64,000 bases of DNA from Aspidapion aeneum (lineage: Eukaryota; Arthropoda; Insecta; Coleoptera; Brentidae), in assembly GCA_963576565.1 (NCBI GenBank), contig OY755038.1, positions 15,818,087 through 15,882,086 of the forward strand, read 5' to 3'. Within the stretch, counting starts at the first letter, position 1, and the number at the start of each line of letters is the position of its first letter. Position numbers and translations under genes: made by a program. Of the stretch, positions 23,895 to 34,268 are shown in pieces. The notes under the pieces were generated by a model, which was not told the origin of the DNA, ran no database searches, and saw nothing but the letters and a program-made list of their open reading frames with translations.

Positions 23895-24078
23895 AAGTAC
23901 TGCATAGGTTACACTGCATAGTCCTGCGTAGGTACTGCCTAGTCCTCCCTATGCACTGCCTAGTCTTGCATATGCACTATGCACTGCGCAGTCCTACATT
24001 TAGCCTGCATGTGCTCTGCCTAATCCTGCATTTAGAGGTACTCCCTTGTCCTGCCTAATAACTGCCTAGCACCACCTA
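23895..24078. repeat. Degenerate minisatellite (CTGCCTAGTCCTGCATATGCA-like units)
   Basis: About eight imperfect copies of a 20-25 bp unit built from ACTGCCTAGTCCTGC and TATGCACT words. It lies between the two convergent exons, in what would be their overlapping introns. Confidence 0.8.
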
Positions 24079-24222
24079 AAAATGTGTACACCTTTCTGCC
24101 TATTATAGTTGTTTACCTTGTAATCAACATAACCTCAAAAATTTCATCGTCATTTACGAAATAGTTATATATATTATAGACAACGTGAACAAAATTAATA
24201 GAAACAATTTAGTTATACTCAC

Positions 24223-24400
24223 AGTGATCTTCACAAATGTAAAGTGAAGATGTATTAGATAAGGCCCTGGGGTCTCTTCGAACAAGTCCTAGCCACTTTT
24301 TTCGTTATTTTACTGCTGTAGGCACATGAATAAATAGTTTTTTAGGTGTTTTTATGCTAGTATTCGAACACTTAGGCACTACACACCACTTATAGGACAT
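24223..24400 (-). pseudogene. THAP-domain first exon with one in-frame stop
   Basis: It starts at the ATG at 24400 (MSYKWCVVPKCSN). The C2CH zinc ligands are C6, C11, then C and H in CEDH at the end, about residues 56 and 59. Between them are SIKTPKKLFIHVP, W at KKWLGLVRRDP, and SSLYICEDH, the usual THAP spacing. The 59-codon frame is interrupted only by a TAA at 24307-24305. The exon ends at a GTGAGT donor (24222-24217), where THAP genes often splice within CEDHF. THAP domains bind DNA in P-type transposases and host factors. The rest of the protein is not found. An alternative ATG at 24496 adds a hydrophobic leader not seen in THAP proteins and is not chosen. Confidence 0.8.
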
Positions 24401-24469
24401 TTTTTTACATAAAAAACAGTAAAAACACAGATCAAAAACATATAAATACTTGAGTGCCGTGTATCTGTC

Positions 24470-24497
24470 CGCGAGTTTACTGCGCTGTGACGTCATT
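24470..24497 (-). promoter_or_regulatory. CRE-type site before the THAP exon
   Basis: TGACGTCA at 24488-24495, 88-95 bp before the THAP ATG. Read on the minus strand, TGACGTCACAGCGCAGTAAA resembles TGACGTCACAAAACAGTAAA at 23395. It may be a shared promoter module or a subterminal repeat of the element. Confidence 0.45.
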
Positions 24498-24902
24498 GCA
24501 ACGCTATGCTAGACATGAGCGTTTTAGCGGCAAATTCAAATCGGAAATTAGAAAACTTAATTTTAAATGTGTTCCATGAGAAAATATACTATTTTAACAA
24601 TTTTGCATAGCAAATTAGGGATCTATGTATCATTCTAAACTCTTTTCTAAAATTTGTCAAATACACTATTCCAAATTAGTGTAGTGGTAAAATTACGTGT
24701 GTGTTAAGAACGAAAAATTAATTCATAATTAATAATTTTAGCCCCTCCTCAGTTTAGAATTGTCGTTTATGATTTTTAGTAAGACCTTGCATTATTGCAC
24801 TTTGATATTTAAAAATTATCATTGGCAATACCCTAAAGACCAGCATTTCCATACTGTGGCTTTAACGATATATAGGAGTTTCCAAAAAAATGTATTCCTA
24901 TA

Positions 24903-24976
24903 TGTTTCGTAACTTAACTGATAAGGCGTTGGCCTACATAGCCAAATGTTCAGGGTTCAAATCCCGGCTAAGTACA
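24903..24976 (+). repeat. tRNA-like sequence (tRNA pseudogene or SINE head)
   Basis: Contains a B-box GGTTCAAATCC with CCCGG following, an A-box-like AACTTAACTGATAAGG, and a perfect anticodon stem TTGGC/GCCAA around a seven-base loop CTACATA. The loop would give anticodon ACA, and the acceptor arms do not pair. It is therefore not a working tRNA. The body looks closest to arginine tRNAs. Confidence 0.6.
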
Positions 24977-25050
24977 AATTTTTTTAAAATAATTATTTGT
25001 TCTTCAATTTTACCCTCTCCCCAACTTTTAACGTACTTATTAAGATATTA

Positions 25051-26431
25051 AAAAGCTAGCGGACCTGGGGGAATATATCTCACATATATTATCAATGCAT
25101 AAACGGACATCCAGTACCTGATGATTGGAAAATTGCATTCATATCTTCAATACATAAAAAAGGAAACAATCTGGATTGCAACAATTACAGAGGAATTTCA
25201 GTAACCAGTACTCTAAGTAGATTGTACGGTAGGATTCTTAGAGATCTAATAGAGAATGATTTTCATGAACAAGAAGAAGAAGAAGTGGGTTTCGTGCAGG
25301 CAGATCTTGTAGTGATAATGTTTTTTGTCTTGAACAAGTAATTGAGAAAAGGAGCGCCAGAAATATAGAGACTCATGTTACCTTTGTGGACCTACAAAAA
25401 GCATATGATACCGTTCCAGTAGAAAAATTATGGACAGTGTTAGAGCAGACTAATATCAATCATACGTACATAAAAGCGATAAAAGAACTATATACAAAGG
25501 GTCAAAATCTAAAATTAAAATTGGAAATCGACTTTCAAAAGAATTCCTGGTAACGAAAGGCTTAAGACAGGGATGTTGTATATCTCCAACTCTTTTTAAA
25601 ATATATATCGCAGTAGCTCTAAAAAACTGGAAACGCAAAGTACACGGCATGGGAATACAACTTAACGACCGATTTACCATATACACACTACAGTTTGCTG
25701 ACGACCAAGTAATTGTAGCTAATGATAAAGAAGACATGGAGTATATGATGAGAAAGTTAACGGAAGAATACCAAAAGTGGGGGTTAACGGTGAACGTGAA
25801 CAGTACTTATGTACTGGAAACGAATCAAGTGAGTGAGAGAATTAGAAAATGGACAAACAATATCTCCATGCAATGAGTATGTATACTTGGGTGTCACATT
25901 TGATAAGAGAGGAACAGACTGTAAAGAACTGAAAAAAAGAATAGTAAAAGCAAAAAAGGTTATTGGTTGTCTTTACAGTATTTTATGGAGCAGAGAGATA
26001 AAAAAGAATGTAAAATTTAACATATATGAAACAATGGTGAAAAGCACGCTGTTGTATGGAATAGAGACTTGTCGCGTAACAGAAAAATACAAAGCAAAAA
26101 TGGAAAATGTCGAAATGGATGCAATAAGAAGATCGATGAGAATATCTAGAACAGATCATATAAGAAATGAGATCATAAAAGAAAGAATGGGAATCGACGG
26201 AAGCATAACGGATGACATCACTAAAAGGCAACTGATATGGTACGGCCATGTACAACGGATAAGCGATGAAAGATTACCAAAGCAGGTCCTAGAACTGGAA
26301 TGGCAGCAGTCAATCCAAAGATTAATGAGTCAAAAAAACCTGATGGAAGATGACTGTCAGGATCGAAGGAGGTGGAGAATAGGCGTCGGACAACGTAGAA
26401 AAACGTTCTAAACCGACATAGTAGTAGTAGT
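25051..26431 (+). pseudogene. 5'-truncated family A LINE with target-site duplication
   Basis: An 11-bp duplication TTAAGATATTA flanks the element at 25040-25050 and 26432-26442. The plus strand encodes RT pieces in order: DDWKIAFISSIHKKGNNLD, NNYRGISVTSTLSRL, FVDLQKAYDTVP (motif A), RQGCCISPTLF (B), LQFADDQVIVAND (C), YVYLGVTFDK (E). The C-terminal connection follows (25833-26411): YGIETCRVTEKYK, RQLIWYGHVQRISDERLPKQ and RRRWRIGVGQRRKTF with a stop. The tail is (GTA)n. Frameshifts near 25290 and 25540, and small deletions such as that of the GRRKRGRP block seen at 39240, make it inactive. The preserved duplication suggests a fairly recent insertion. Confidence 0.9.
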
Positions 26432-26442
26432 TAAGATATTAC

Positions 26443-26635
26443 TATTTTTAAGAATATAGTATCGTTTGGTGGTTTGTTAAGTATATTGGCATGACCAGGT
26501 TTATAATGAAAACACGATAATCAACCCGCTTCTCGTGGTTTCACTGATTATCGTCGCAAATTTGAATTATTATTTTGGTCACCTCGCAACCGCTAGATTT
26601 CCTGGAAATCGTCTGCCCGGGATCAAAATTCAATC
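26443..26635. other. Short spacer, nothing recognised
   Basis: Contains CACGATAATCAACCCGC, reminiscent of 18030-18060. There is no coding signal. Confidence 0.3.
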
Positions 26636-27480
26636 TACAGGGTGTCTCATTATATTTTTTCCCACCCTTTTAGACCATTAATAATTTATATAGGAATATA
26701 AAAGAAATGGTGTTAGAATTCGCGAAATTTTTACTTTTAAATTGCATCTTTACTTTATTCCTGATCCTTACCATATTTGACAGGCGCTCAAATTTATAGT
26801 TTTTGTAAATTGGATGCTCCATATATTATTTAATTACTAAATTAGGCTTGGAACATATTTTCCAAAAATACCTCATATGCCGTAGTTTAGATCCATAGTT
26901 TCTGAGATATTAGCATTTATTTTTTAAAATTATAAAAAGATAACAGTAACGCTATTGTGTTAATTTTAGTATCCTTATTCCAAATTATGTTAGTCCCCAT
27001 TTATCAACAGTGACAATGACATGATGTGGCACGACATATAAACTTTGTTGTCTTTACCGGTTGTCATTTTGAGCGTCATTTAAAAAAATATATATTTGCC
27101 ATTGTCACTGTTTATACATGGGGACTGACATAGTTCGAAATAAAGACATTGAAATTAACACAAAAGTGATAATGTTATTTTTTTATAATTAAAAAAATTA
27201 TCGCAAATATTTTAGAAACTAGTTATCAAAACTGCCACACATGGGGCATTTTTGGAAAGTATATTCCAAGCCTAATCTATTAATTAAATAATATAAGGAG
27301 CATCCAATTTACAAAAACTATAAATTTGTGCGCCTGTCAAATACGGTAAGCATCAGGAATAATGTCAAGATGCAATTTAAAAGTAAAAATTTCGCGAATT
27401 CGAACACAATTTCTTTTATATTCCTATATCAATTATTAATGGTCTAAAAGGGTGGGAAAAATATAATGAGACGCCCTGTA
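26636..27480. mobile_element. Foldback element FB4 (845 bp)
   Basis: The ends are TACAGGGTGTCTCATTATAT and TATAATGAGACGCCCTGTA. The arms mirror each other over about 400 bp, for example GGATGCTCCATATATTATTT at left and the inverse near 27290-27310. The centre is near 27058. It is non-coding. It shares the TACAGGGTGT terminus with FB1 and FB2 but not their interiors. Confidence 0.9.
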
Positions 27481-27483
27481 CAG

Positions 27484-27545
27484 TTAGCCTATTTTCGATG
27501 GGATTAAATATGGGTAAATCGGTTATTATTAAATGACGTATGTAT
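27484..27545. repeat. Fragment of an FB2 arm end
   Basis: TATTTTCGATGGGATTAAAT and GGTTATTATTAAA match the FB2 left terminus (14608-14650). It lies directly after FB4, so FB4 probably inserted at or next to an older FB2-type copy. Confidence 0.7.
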
Positions 27546-27659
27546 GTCTAAAACTACACGTATCAAAAATTTGACAGCGTTTTTTATTTCTTCCAAATAA
27601 GGGAAGGTTCTTAAATTACGTAACGCAATGACAGTACAAACTCGAACCTTATAGTTACG

Positions 27660-29099
27660 TTCCATCAAGCCGTCCGACAGTCATAAAACCGTCCGAAAAA
27701 TCCTATTTGCGTTCCAGGTCGACGTAGTACTGTTATCGGACAGTCAGTGTTCCGTTCCATCAGGCCACCTAAACCGGCTTCGGACTCCTCTGAATTACAA
27801 GGATTAAAGACAGGCGCATTAAAAATAATTGCTCTCTTTCTTTTATTTGTCTGTAATTATCATATGTTGCACTGGAAAAATTGTATGTAAAACACACACA
27901 TTTCTAGTTTACATCACCTGGGATAAAAATATACCATAAAATTACAAGAAATTTACATTTGTCTGAGAACATTTAAAAAACAGTGAATAACCCAAATAAA
28001 TTGAGTTTCAGAACCAATTTTCACACACGACAAAATGCCCAGTAAGCCACGTAAATATACAAATATTTTTTAAATTTCCAAAAAAAATTTGCAGCATCTG
28101 TTGATCCTAATTTTTATTACTACGAGATTGCGGAATGTAGGTATACCACATGGAAAAAAGCTATACTAACCATAGGGTAACCCGCTTAGAAAAAGAAAAA
28201 CTAGTTTAACAGGTGATTGGATAGGACTAGAAACATAATGGATTACCCTGATCGCAGCAAATCCCGGTGACCTGTGAACTAAAAGTTAAAAGAAGAGGGA
28301 ACACCGGATGTGAAATTTTACACCAGATTTGGCGGAAGAACAAACGACTTCGCTTTAAGGCATCGACATTAAGGTCATTAACTATATATGCGTACCAAAG
28401 TACAAGCTACAAAATGTGATTTTCCTAACTTCTTAGAAGTATCACGATCTTTATTTCCTAAAAATGAATAAAATCACAAAATCTTTGTGAATATTAAGGC
28501 TTTGTATAATATGTAGGTAATTTCACTAAAATTTTGTCAAAATCAAATTGCAAAATACAAATAAATAAATATATAAATTTCACATAAAACTTTTGATATT
28601 AGAAAAAATAAATATTTTTTCACAAGTTTCGCCCAAAAATATGTGCTAATGAAAGTTCGTTTTAATTTTTGGTATATTTAGTTTATTAGGCTGTCTGTAG
28701 TGGTTTATAGTTTGTGAATATAAATTAAATTAACGTAATTTTATCTGCATTTTAAAGAACTAAAATTAAAAATGTATTATGATAATCCTATGTAATTGTG
28801 TAATCCTTTCTGTGTGCAACTTTAATTTTGTGCTCTCGAATTCATACGTTGCCTTCGATCTATCTTTACCCGAGACGACAACCTACCCTTTCTTTCAGTC
28901 ACGTAATTTTGAATTTAACTCTCTCGCTATGATCACATGCCTGAAGTAAATCGATCACTACCCCAACAACATTCGGTTTTTGGACAGTTATTTGGTCGTT
29001 CCATCTAACCAAAACCGTTCTAAAACAGTCCTCGTACTGCATTGCGCGCGCTTTGGGGGTTTTCGGACGGTTTTGTGACTGTCGAAAGGCCCGATGGAA
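27660..29099. mobile_element. TIR element, about 1.44 kb, non-coding
   Basis: The left end is TTCCATCAAGCCGTCCGACA, then GTCATAAAACCGTCCGAAAA. The right end, inverted, is TTCCATCGGGCCTTTCGACA, then GTCACAAAACCGTCCGAAAA. Subterminal GTTCCATC and GGACAGT motifs recur on both sides. The interior has no long frame. The superfamily cannot be told from the ends alone. Confidence 0.8.
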
Positions 29100-29603
29100 T
29101 AGAGTGAATGAGTTGGGATTGTGCCGGGCATCAAGTGACTTCGAGTCAGATTGTCTTGGTGTTCACCAAATTGAGCTGGCGAATTGTCTGCAATAGGCGG
29201 ACAGAGCCAATGAGTAAAAACGAAACGAATGACATAAGAGCTTTATAATCTTGTTTTAAAGAGAGTTCGTTAATAAAAACATTGCATTTCTGGTTTCCCA
29301 CGAAGTAGTCAAGGGAGTATTATGTTATCCAATTATTGTCAAGACCATGGGTGGTAGAGTTGGATAGAAAACCCTTTTATTATTGCACCTAATTTGGGGC
29401 AATTGATATCACCGCGGGAGAAGCCGGGGAATCCTCACAAACAAATCAATTACGTCCCAAGCATGTAATTATTAAAATCATTTGTAACGCCTGATACCAC
29501 AGTTAGATGCCCTGCTAATCAAAGCAAGCTAGGCAAAAATTCGCAAAATGAAAATAAGTCTTGAAAAATTGCTTAGTTACCAATACGTAATTAACTGCAA
29601 AAA
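29100..29603. other. No recognisable gene
   Basis: Mixed-composition sequence without frame, repeat partner or signals that I can identify. Confidence 0.3.
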
Positions 29604-30308
29604 AAATACTCTGCCAATCTATGGGCACCTAAGCTCACACTAGGTACTATAGTTATAGTGTGAGCTAATATAATCAAAAAACTGAAATATATTTTATTCA
29701 ACTCCAGACTCAATTACCTTTCGTTTGATACCACACAAGCCATTTGACTTAAACTCAAATTTTTTAAATCTACCCCCACCCTTTAAAAAAAACTAAAATG
29801 TATTTTGTTTAACTCCAGACTCAATTACCTTTCGTTTGATATCACACACGCCATATTTTCACTTAAACTCTAATTTTTGACATCTACCCCCACCCCTTTT
29901 TTTTAAATAAACTAAAATTCATTTTGTTTAACTCCAGACTTAATTACCTTTCGTTTGATATCACACACGCCATATTTTCACATAAACTCTAATTTTTGGA
30001 ATCTACCCCCACCATTTTATTTGGCTTGCGTGCGGTGGATTTTGTTCATTTTTAAATGGGACCATCACGGCCCAAGACCCAACTTAGGTACCAAATTTCA
30101 TTAAAATCGGACAAGCGGTTTTTGAGTTATGCGGGCTGGTCGTTACAGACAGACATACAGACAGACAGACAGACATACAGACAGACAGACAGCAAAACAA
30201 AAAAGTTTCAAAATCATCTGAAACGCAAAAATTTTGAAATCGGAGCAACTTTTTTTTTCTCGAAAAAATTAGGATCACACTACTTATATAGTAGTAGTGT
30301 GAGCTAAA
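29604..30308 (+). mobile_element. Hairpin-capped repeat family H, copy C (complete)
   Basis: Same order as copy B: ATACTCTGCCAAT, left hairpin with GCTCACAC/GTGTGAGC arms, three 111-120 bp units (markers at 29708, 29819, 29938), TTTTTGAGTTATGCGGG, a (CAGA)n run at 30145-30192, AAAATTAGGATCACAC and a right hairpin ending GTGTGAGCTAA. The overlapping frames here are artefacts. Confidence 0.85.
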
Positions 30309-30649
30309 ACTCAAATACATTAATCTACTCTAAATTCAATACTTATATCAGTTTGGGGGTCTGCAAATAAAATTCATTTTATTAATACCAATCAAATATA
30401 ATTATATATTATATTCTTAACCCACACAAAACACTTCACACACATCAAACCAGAAATAATAATAATTTAGTTCAAAACGTACCTTAAGTACTTTAATTAA
30501 AAATACATTATTTGTGAACAAAAAAACCAGAAACTAATAAAAATCAAAACAGAATAAAATTTCATAAATACTATACTGCTTACTGCAGATATGTGAAAAA
30601 TATAATTTACAATTAATTTTCTTGATCCCAAAGGTAGCACATACATTTT
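30309..30649. other. No recognisable gene
   Basis: AT-rich sequence with no recognised repeat. Confidence 0.3.
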
Positions 30650-31275
30650 TATATATATAAATGTCGGTTTATAACGTTCGGCGTCTTCCAATTATTCCCG
30701 CTCTCCAGCCTTTTCTATCATTCCAGTCACGTTACTTCAGCCCTCTGTTTTGTATGTCTTCATTTACTTCATCTCTTCAGCCTCTTCTAGGCCTTCCACG
30801 TTTTCTTCTTTCGGCTGGTCTCCACTGTATTATTTGTTTAGGTATTTTTATCTCTGGCATTCGTTGGACATGCCCATACCAAATCAGTTGTTTGTCTTGT
30901 ATGTCGTCTACTATGGTATGTTAATTCATTATTTTGCGGACTCTTTCATTTTTTATGTTTTTCATTTGCATTTCCGTTGTTTTTAACATTTTTTATGTTG
31001 TATCTTTTAGTAGCCATACCTCTGCCATAAATTCTTGTTTTGTTTTCTTTACTTTTTTGTACCACAGTATGCCGTTACGCAGTGATATTGCCTTTCTTCC
31101 CTGTATGGTTCGGTCTTTTATTGCTTCTGTCAGGTCTCCATCGTATTTGTACACTGTACACTGTTTTATAATTTGTCCACTATTTATTATGAGGTCTTGT
31201 AGCTCTCCTCCTATGCACATATATTCCGTATTCGCTAGGTTTACCTTCAGTCCCCAGCTTGTTCCATTTGCAATA
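30650..31275 (-). pseudogene. Family A LINE 3' part (subfamily with TA-rich tail)
   Basis: Minus-strand sequence from about 31263 encodes SWGLKVNLANTEYMCIGGEL, QDLIINSGQ, a YKY block, TEAIKDRTIQGRKAISLRNG, and further down the W-rich C-terminal block ending near 30670 with GRRRTL-like residues. The tail is a TATATATA run at about 30647-30658. This is close to the copy at 3362-4478. RT motifs A to C are absent from this piece. Several frameshifts are present. Confidence 0.8.
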
Positions 31276-31620
31276 TGCTGGAAAACGAGACTATTTGCCA
31301 CCTCCTTTTTTCTTGTTTCTCAATGCAATCACTTTCGTTGGACAATCTTGGTGTTCAAACATCAAAACAGATTGCACATGCTATTATAGGAATAATCTCA
31401 AACAGATCTTATCTAATTGGTGAATAGAAAAGACGGGGCTCTTTTATATTGTTTTTTTTAACCTGCCATTCTTCATTACTAAATTCGCTTTTTGGTTTTT
31501 CATTGGCAAATATGTTTTAGGGTAAAATTAAATCAGTTAATATTACTAGATACGTAGGAATCCTTGTAATAAGATTATAATTCTTTGGATACAATAAAGA
31601 AAGTAAGTAAGTAAGTAAGT
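31276..31620 (+). mobile_element. Probable SINE or short LINE end with (AAGT)n tail
   Basis: This segment separates two family A LINE fragments. It ends GGATACAATAAAGAA followed by (AGTA)n at 31599-31620, as in retroposons with an AATAAA signal and microsatellite tail. No tRNA-like boxes are clear and no frame is recognised. Confidence 0.45.
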
Positions 31621-31781
31621 ACCTTTAGGCCCCATTTGTTGTATTCTTCTATAAGTTTTCAGGCCACATATTACCAGGTCTTCGTAATGTTGGGCAATTA
31701 TTACTTGATCGTCGAGTGTCAGGCTCATCCCATTGCACTTTCTCTTCCATCCTTTAAGTGCTTGCTTTAGGTATATTTTAA
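31621..31781 (-). pseudogene. Second family A LINE fragment (RT palm)
   Basis: The minus strand encodes FKIYLKQALKGWKRKCNGM, a broken FADD region (LDDQVIIAQHYEDL) and QQMGPKGT. It covers the part upstream of 31263 and overlaps it in content (both include the WGLKV-equivalent position). It is therefore either a second copy or a diverged duplication, not a simple continuation. It is cut off by the Penelope 3' end at 31783. Confidence 0.65.
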
Positions 31782-31782
31782 A

Positions 31783-33118
31783 TAGAAATAAAATTTCGGA
31801 CCTCCATTGTCTTTATTTATTTTAAACACGACGTTTCGGTTAGTAAGTAACTCTAACCGTTTTCAAGTGTAAACCAAATAATCCAGTCTAAAGGCTACTA
31901 CTTATACCATTTGGTGTGCAGTCAGGTGTGACGACCTGCTCCCTTTTTTAATTCTAAGACGCTTGTTTACCTTAAGTGTGGTTTCTATATGTTTGGAATG
32001 TCCGTGCTTGTTTGACTGAAAACTTCTTTATTCTTCATTATAAACGCAGCTTTAATCAACTTTCGTTTTCGCCAATGTGACTCCTTTGCAAAACTTTAGC
32101 TTCAGACCATTGAATCCTGTAAACATTTGACCAAGCATGATCTGCTAAACCGGATTTTTGAATATCCCCTAATTGGGTACTTTTTAGATGTTCATTTACT
32201 CTAACCTGAAGAGGGCGTTTCGTTTCACCTACATATGATTTGTCACACTTACAAGGGATTTGGTAAATACATTCCTTATTATTTGAGGGATTTTCTGGTT
32301 TTATTTAGTTACAAAACTCCTTATCGTATTTTCCGATGAAAATACTGTTTTTATATTATAGTGTTTTGCTATTCGTCTTATGTTTTCTAAATTCCCTTGA
32401 ACATATGGAATGTTAATAACACCCAACGGATTATTATTATTTTGAGAATTTGCTACATTTGTTTTGTTTTGTAATTTTAGAGATCGTTGAATTTATTAAT
32501 TTCTCGGAATAACCATTCTGTTGTAAGTTCTTTTAATATTGTAGATTTCGGTGGTTAATTCTTTATTATTACTACAAATATTTACGGCTCTTAAATACAA
32601 ACTTCTTATAACTCCTTGTTGTTTAGCAACGGAATGATTAGACTTAAAATGTAGGTACTGTCCCGTGTGTGTAGTTTCCTATATACAGTGGTTTGAATGT
32701 TTCTGTCTATTCGTTTGACAAGAACATCCAAAAAAGGTACGACCGAATCTTTTTCAATCTCCATTGTTCATTTGATTGTTGGTCGAATACTGTTCATATG
32801 GTGTAGAAAATTCTGGAGTTCGCCATAATTTTCTGGCCATATAATAAACGTGTCATCTATGTTTCGTAGCCATAGTTTTGGCTTAACTCTTGCTGTGTTG
32901 AACGCATGGTCCTCGAATCACTCCATGTAGATATTTGCTACCACTAGCGAAAGAGACGAACCCATTGGGAGGCAGTCATTTTGCGCGTAAAACTTATCTT
33001 TCACTTGAAAGTAAGAGTTACGGGACAGAGCTCCAATAGGTCCATCACCCCCTCCACCGATAGCGTTGTTTTCTCGTGAAGTCTCGACCAGCACTTTGTC
33101 GAGGTTTTTGTTGGACAT
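31783..33118 (-). pseudogene. Penelope-like element: RT and GIY-YIG, truncated and decayed
   Basis: The 3' end at 31783 has the family terminus (TAGAAATAAAATTTCGGAC on the plus strand). On the minus strand from 33118 come a Penelope RT: FYAQNDCLPMGSSLSLVVAN (motif B), WLRNIDDTFIIWP (motif C with DD), LHHMNSIRPTIK and VPFLDVLVKRI with a VYRK block. The GIY-YIG segment follows at about 32290-32050: IPCKCDKSYVGETKRPLQVR, VNEHLKSTQLGDI and ADHAW. Stops and frameshifts are present. The upstream RT piece lies inverted at 33119. Intact elements copy RNA by nicking DNA with the GIY-YIG domain. Confidence 0.85.
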
Positions 33119-33356
33119 AATTCAACCATTACAGGGTAAGTCCGAATCTTTTGTCAAAAACTCGGAACATTTTGTCGAGGTTTCAAAAAGGATTGAATTA
33201 GATCCCGACGATAGATTTGTAAGTTTTGATGTAGAAAATCTGTACACCAACGTGCCAATAAATAAGTCAGTAGTATCAAAAAAAAATTACAAACTGATGA
33301 TACACTCAATTTTTTTATTTCTACTCAATAATTGTCTGCGAGTTTCAAACAAATAA
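33119..33356 (+). pseudogene. Inverted upstream RT piece of the same Penelope-like element
   Basis: The plus strand reads IIQPLQGKSESFVKNSEHFV, then DDRFVSFDVENLYTNVPI, which is RT motif A of Penelope-like elements (SFDVxxLxTNVP). It should precede the minus-strand block but is joined to it head-to-head, giving a 5' inversion. The match fades after about 33275. Confidence 0.8.
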
Positions 33357-33847
33357 TATTTTAAATAGTTTTGGTCACAGGCAACACCCCTGCTTTTGGG
33401 CTTTATCTGCAATAAATTCTTTGAGACCTTTTTGTAAATACTAAAATAGTGGCAAGAACTTATTGTGTGTAATAATTAAAAAGTGGGAGGAAACACCTTC
33501 TCCTCTTTTGGAACTACTTTTGGATTTACTATGTACGTGGTTATTAACGAATAGACAGATGAAAACACTAAGCTAATTTTTACCCTATTTGAGTTTTGTT
33601 TGTCAAATTAAAAGCATGCAATATAATGGCATTGAAAGGCTTTAATTACTGCGGTGCACTGTAATAATATACTCGTAATTATGACTTTTATTTGTTCAAA
33701 TAAAAGTCACTGTTTATGGATATCAAGGAAAGAAACAAAAACTAAGAATAAATATCCGAGATAGGGCAAGATAAAGAATAAATTTGGTTTAGTTATGGTA
33801 TAAAAATAAAACAAAAAAAAACATATTTATCGTAAACATTTATTTTT
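33357..33847. other. No recognisable gene
   Basis: AT-rich sequence. A short inverted pair AATTATGACTTTTATTTG / CAAATAAAAGTCAC lies near 33676-33712. Nothing else is recognised. Confidence 0.35.
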
Positions 33848-34268
33848 TACGTTCCTAGCCCGCGCAGCAATGGCTAGAGAATGTATTGTTTTTGAGATTT
33901 TGTTATTTGGGTGTATTTTGACATATCGTCGTGACGTCTGTCCGTGTGTGTGTGTTTTTCTGTCCGGCCCACGATAGCTCCTAAACGACTAAACCGATTT
34001 TTATGAAATGTTTAGGCAAAATAGTGGACAATACTGCTGCTAACGACAGCTTTTAACAGTTTAATTTTTTTTTAAATGCTAACTTTTTAACGGAGCATTC
34101 CATCAATATGTGGTTTTCGGAATATAGTAGATCACATTTTTTTCAATAATTTGTCTAATAATCAAAAACTTCGTAGGGGCATTCGTTTCTGAGATATTTA
34201 CAAAAAACTGTTTTAAAGCTGATATAGCATGGAGTTTACTTGGAGTGTGCTAGTGGGCTAGGAAGGTA
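33848..34268. mobile_element. TIR element family T, copy 1
   Basis: The ends are TACGTTCCTAGCCC and GGGCTAGGAAGGTA, with AATGGCTAGAGAATG just inside the left end. 45705-46000 is a shorter relative in opposite orientation. The CCGATTTTTATGAAATG-type phrase suits a non-autonomous element. It has no transposase. Confidence 0.7.

Larger units (their letters stand above)
23143..24815. mobile_element. TIR-bounded element carrying a YqaJ-like exon and a THAP exon
   Basis: The 32-bp ends at 23143-23174 and 24784-24815 are inverted repeats with three mismatches; both contain GCAATAATGCAAGGT. Between them lie two first exons pointing toward each other: a YqaJ-protein-like start at 23541 (+) and a THAP domain start at 24400 (-). 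Each is preceded by a TGACGTCA site in a shared context. THAP domains are the DNA-binding modules of P-element and Kolobok transposases. YqaJ is an exonuclease/recombinase fold. Neither downstream coding part is present, so this looks like an internally deleted derivative of a larger two-gene element. It could also be a chance collection of host exon fragments between unrelated repeats. Confidence 0.6.

Noticed and set aside
24305..24496. 63-codon frame starting at 24496 as the THAP protein start
   Set aside because: The first 32 residues are hydrophobic and unlike THAP proteins. The internal ATG at 24400 gives the standard MSYKWC start.
24903..24976. Functional tRNA gene
   Set aside because: The acceptor arms do not pair, the T-stem has a mismatch and the anticodon would be ACA.
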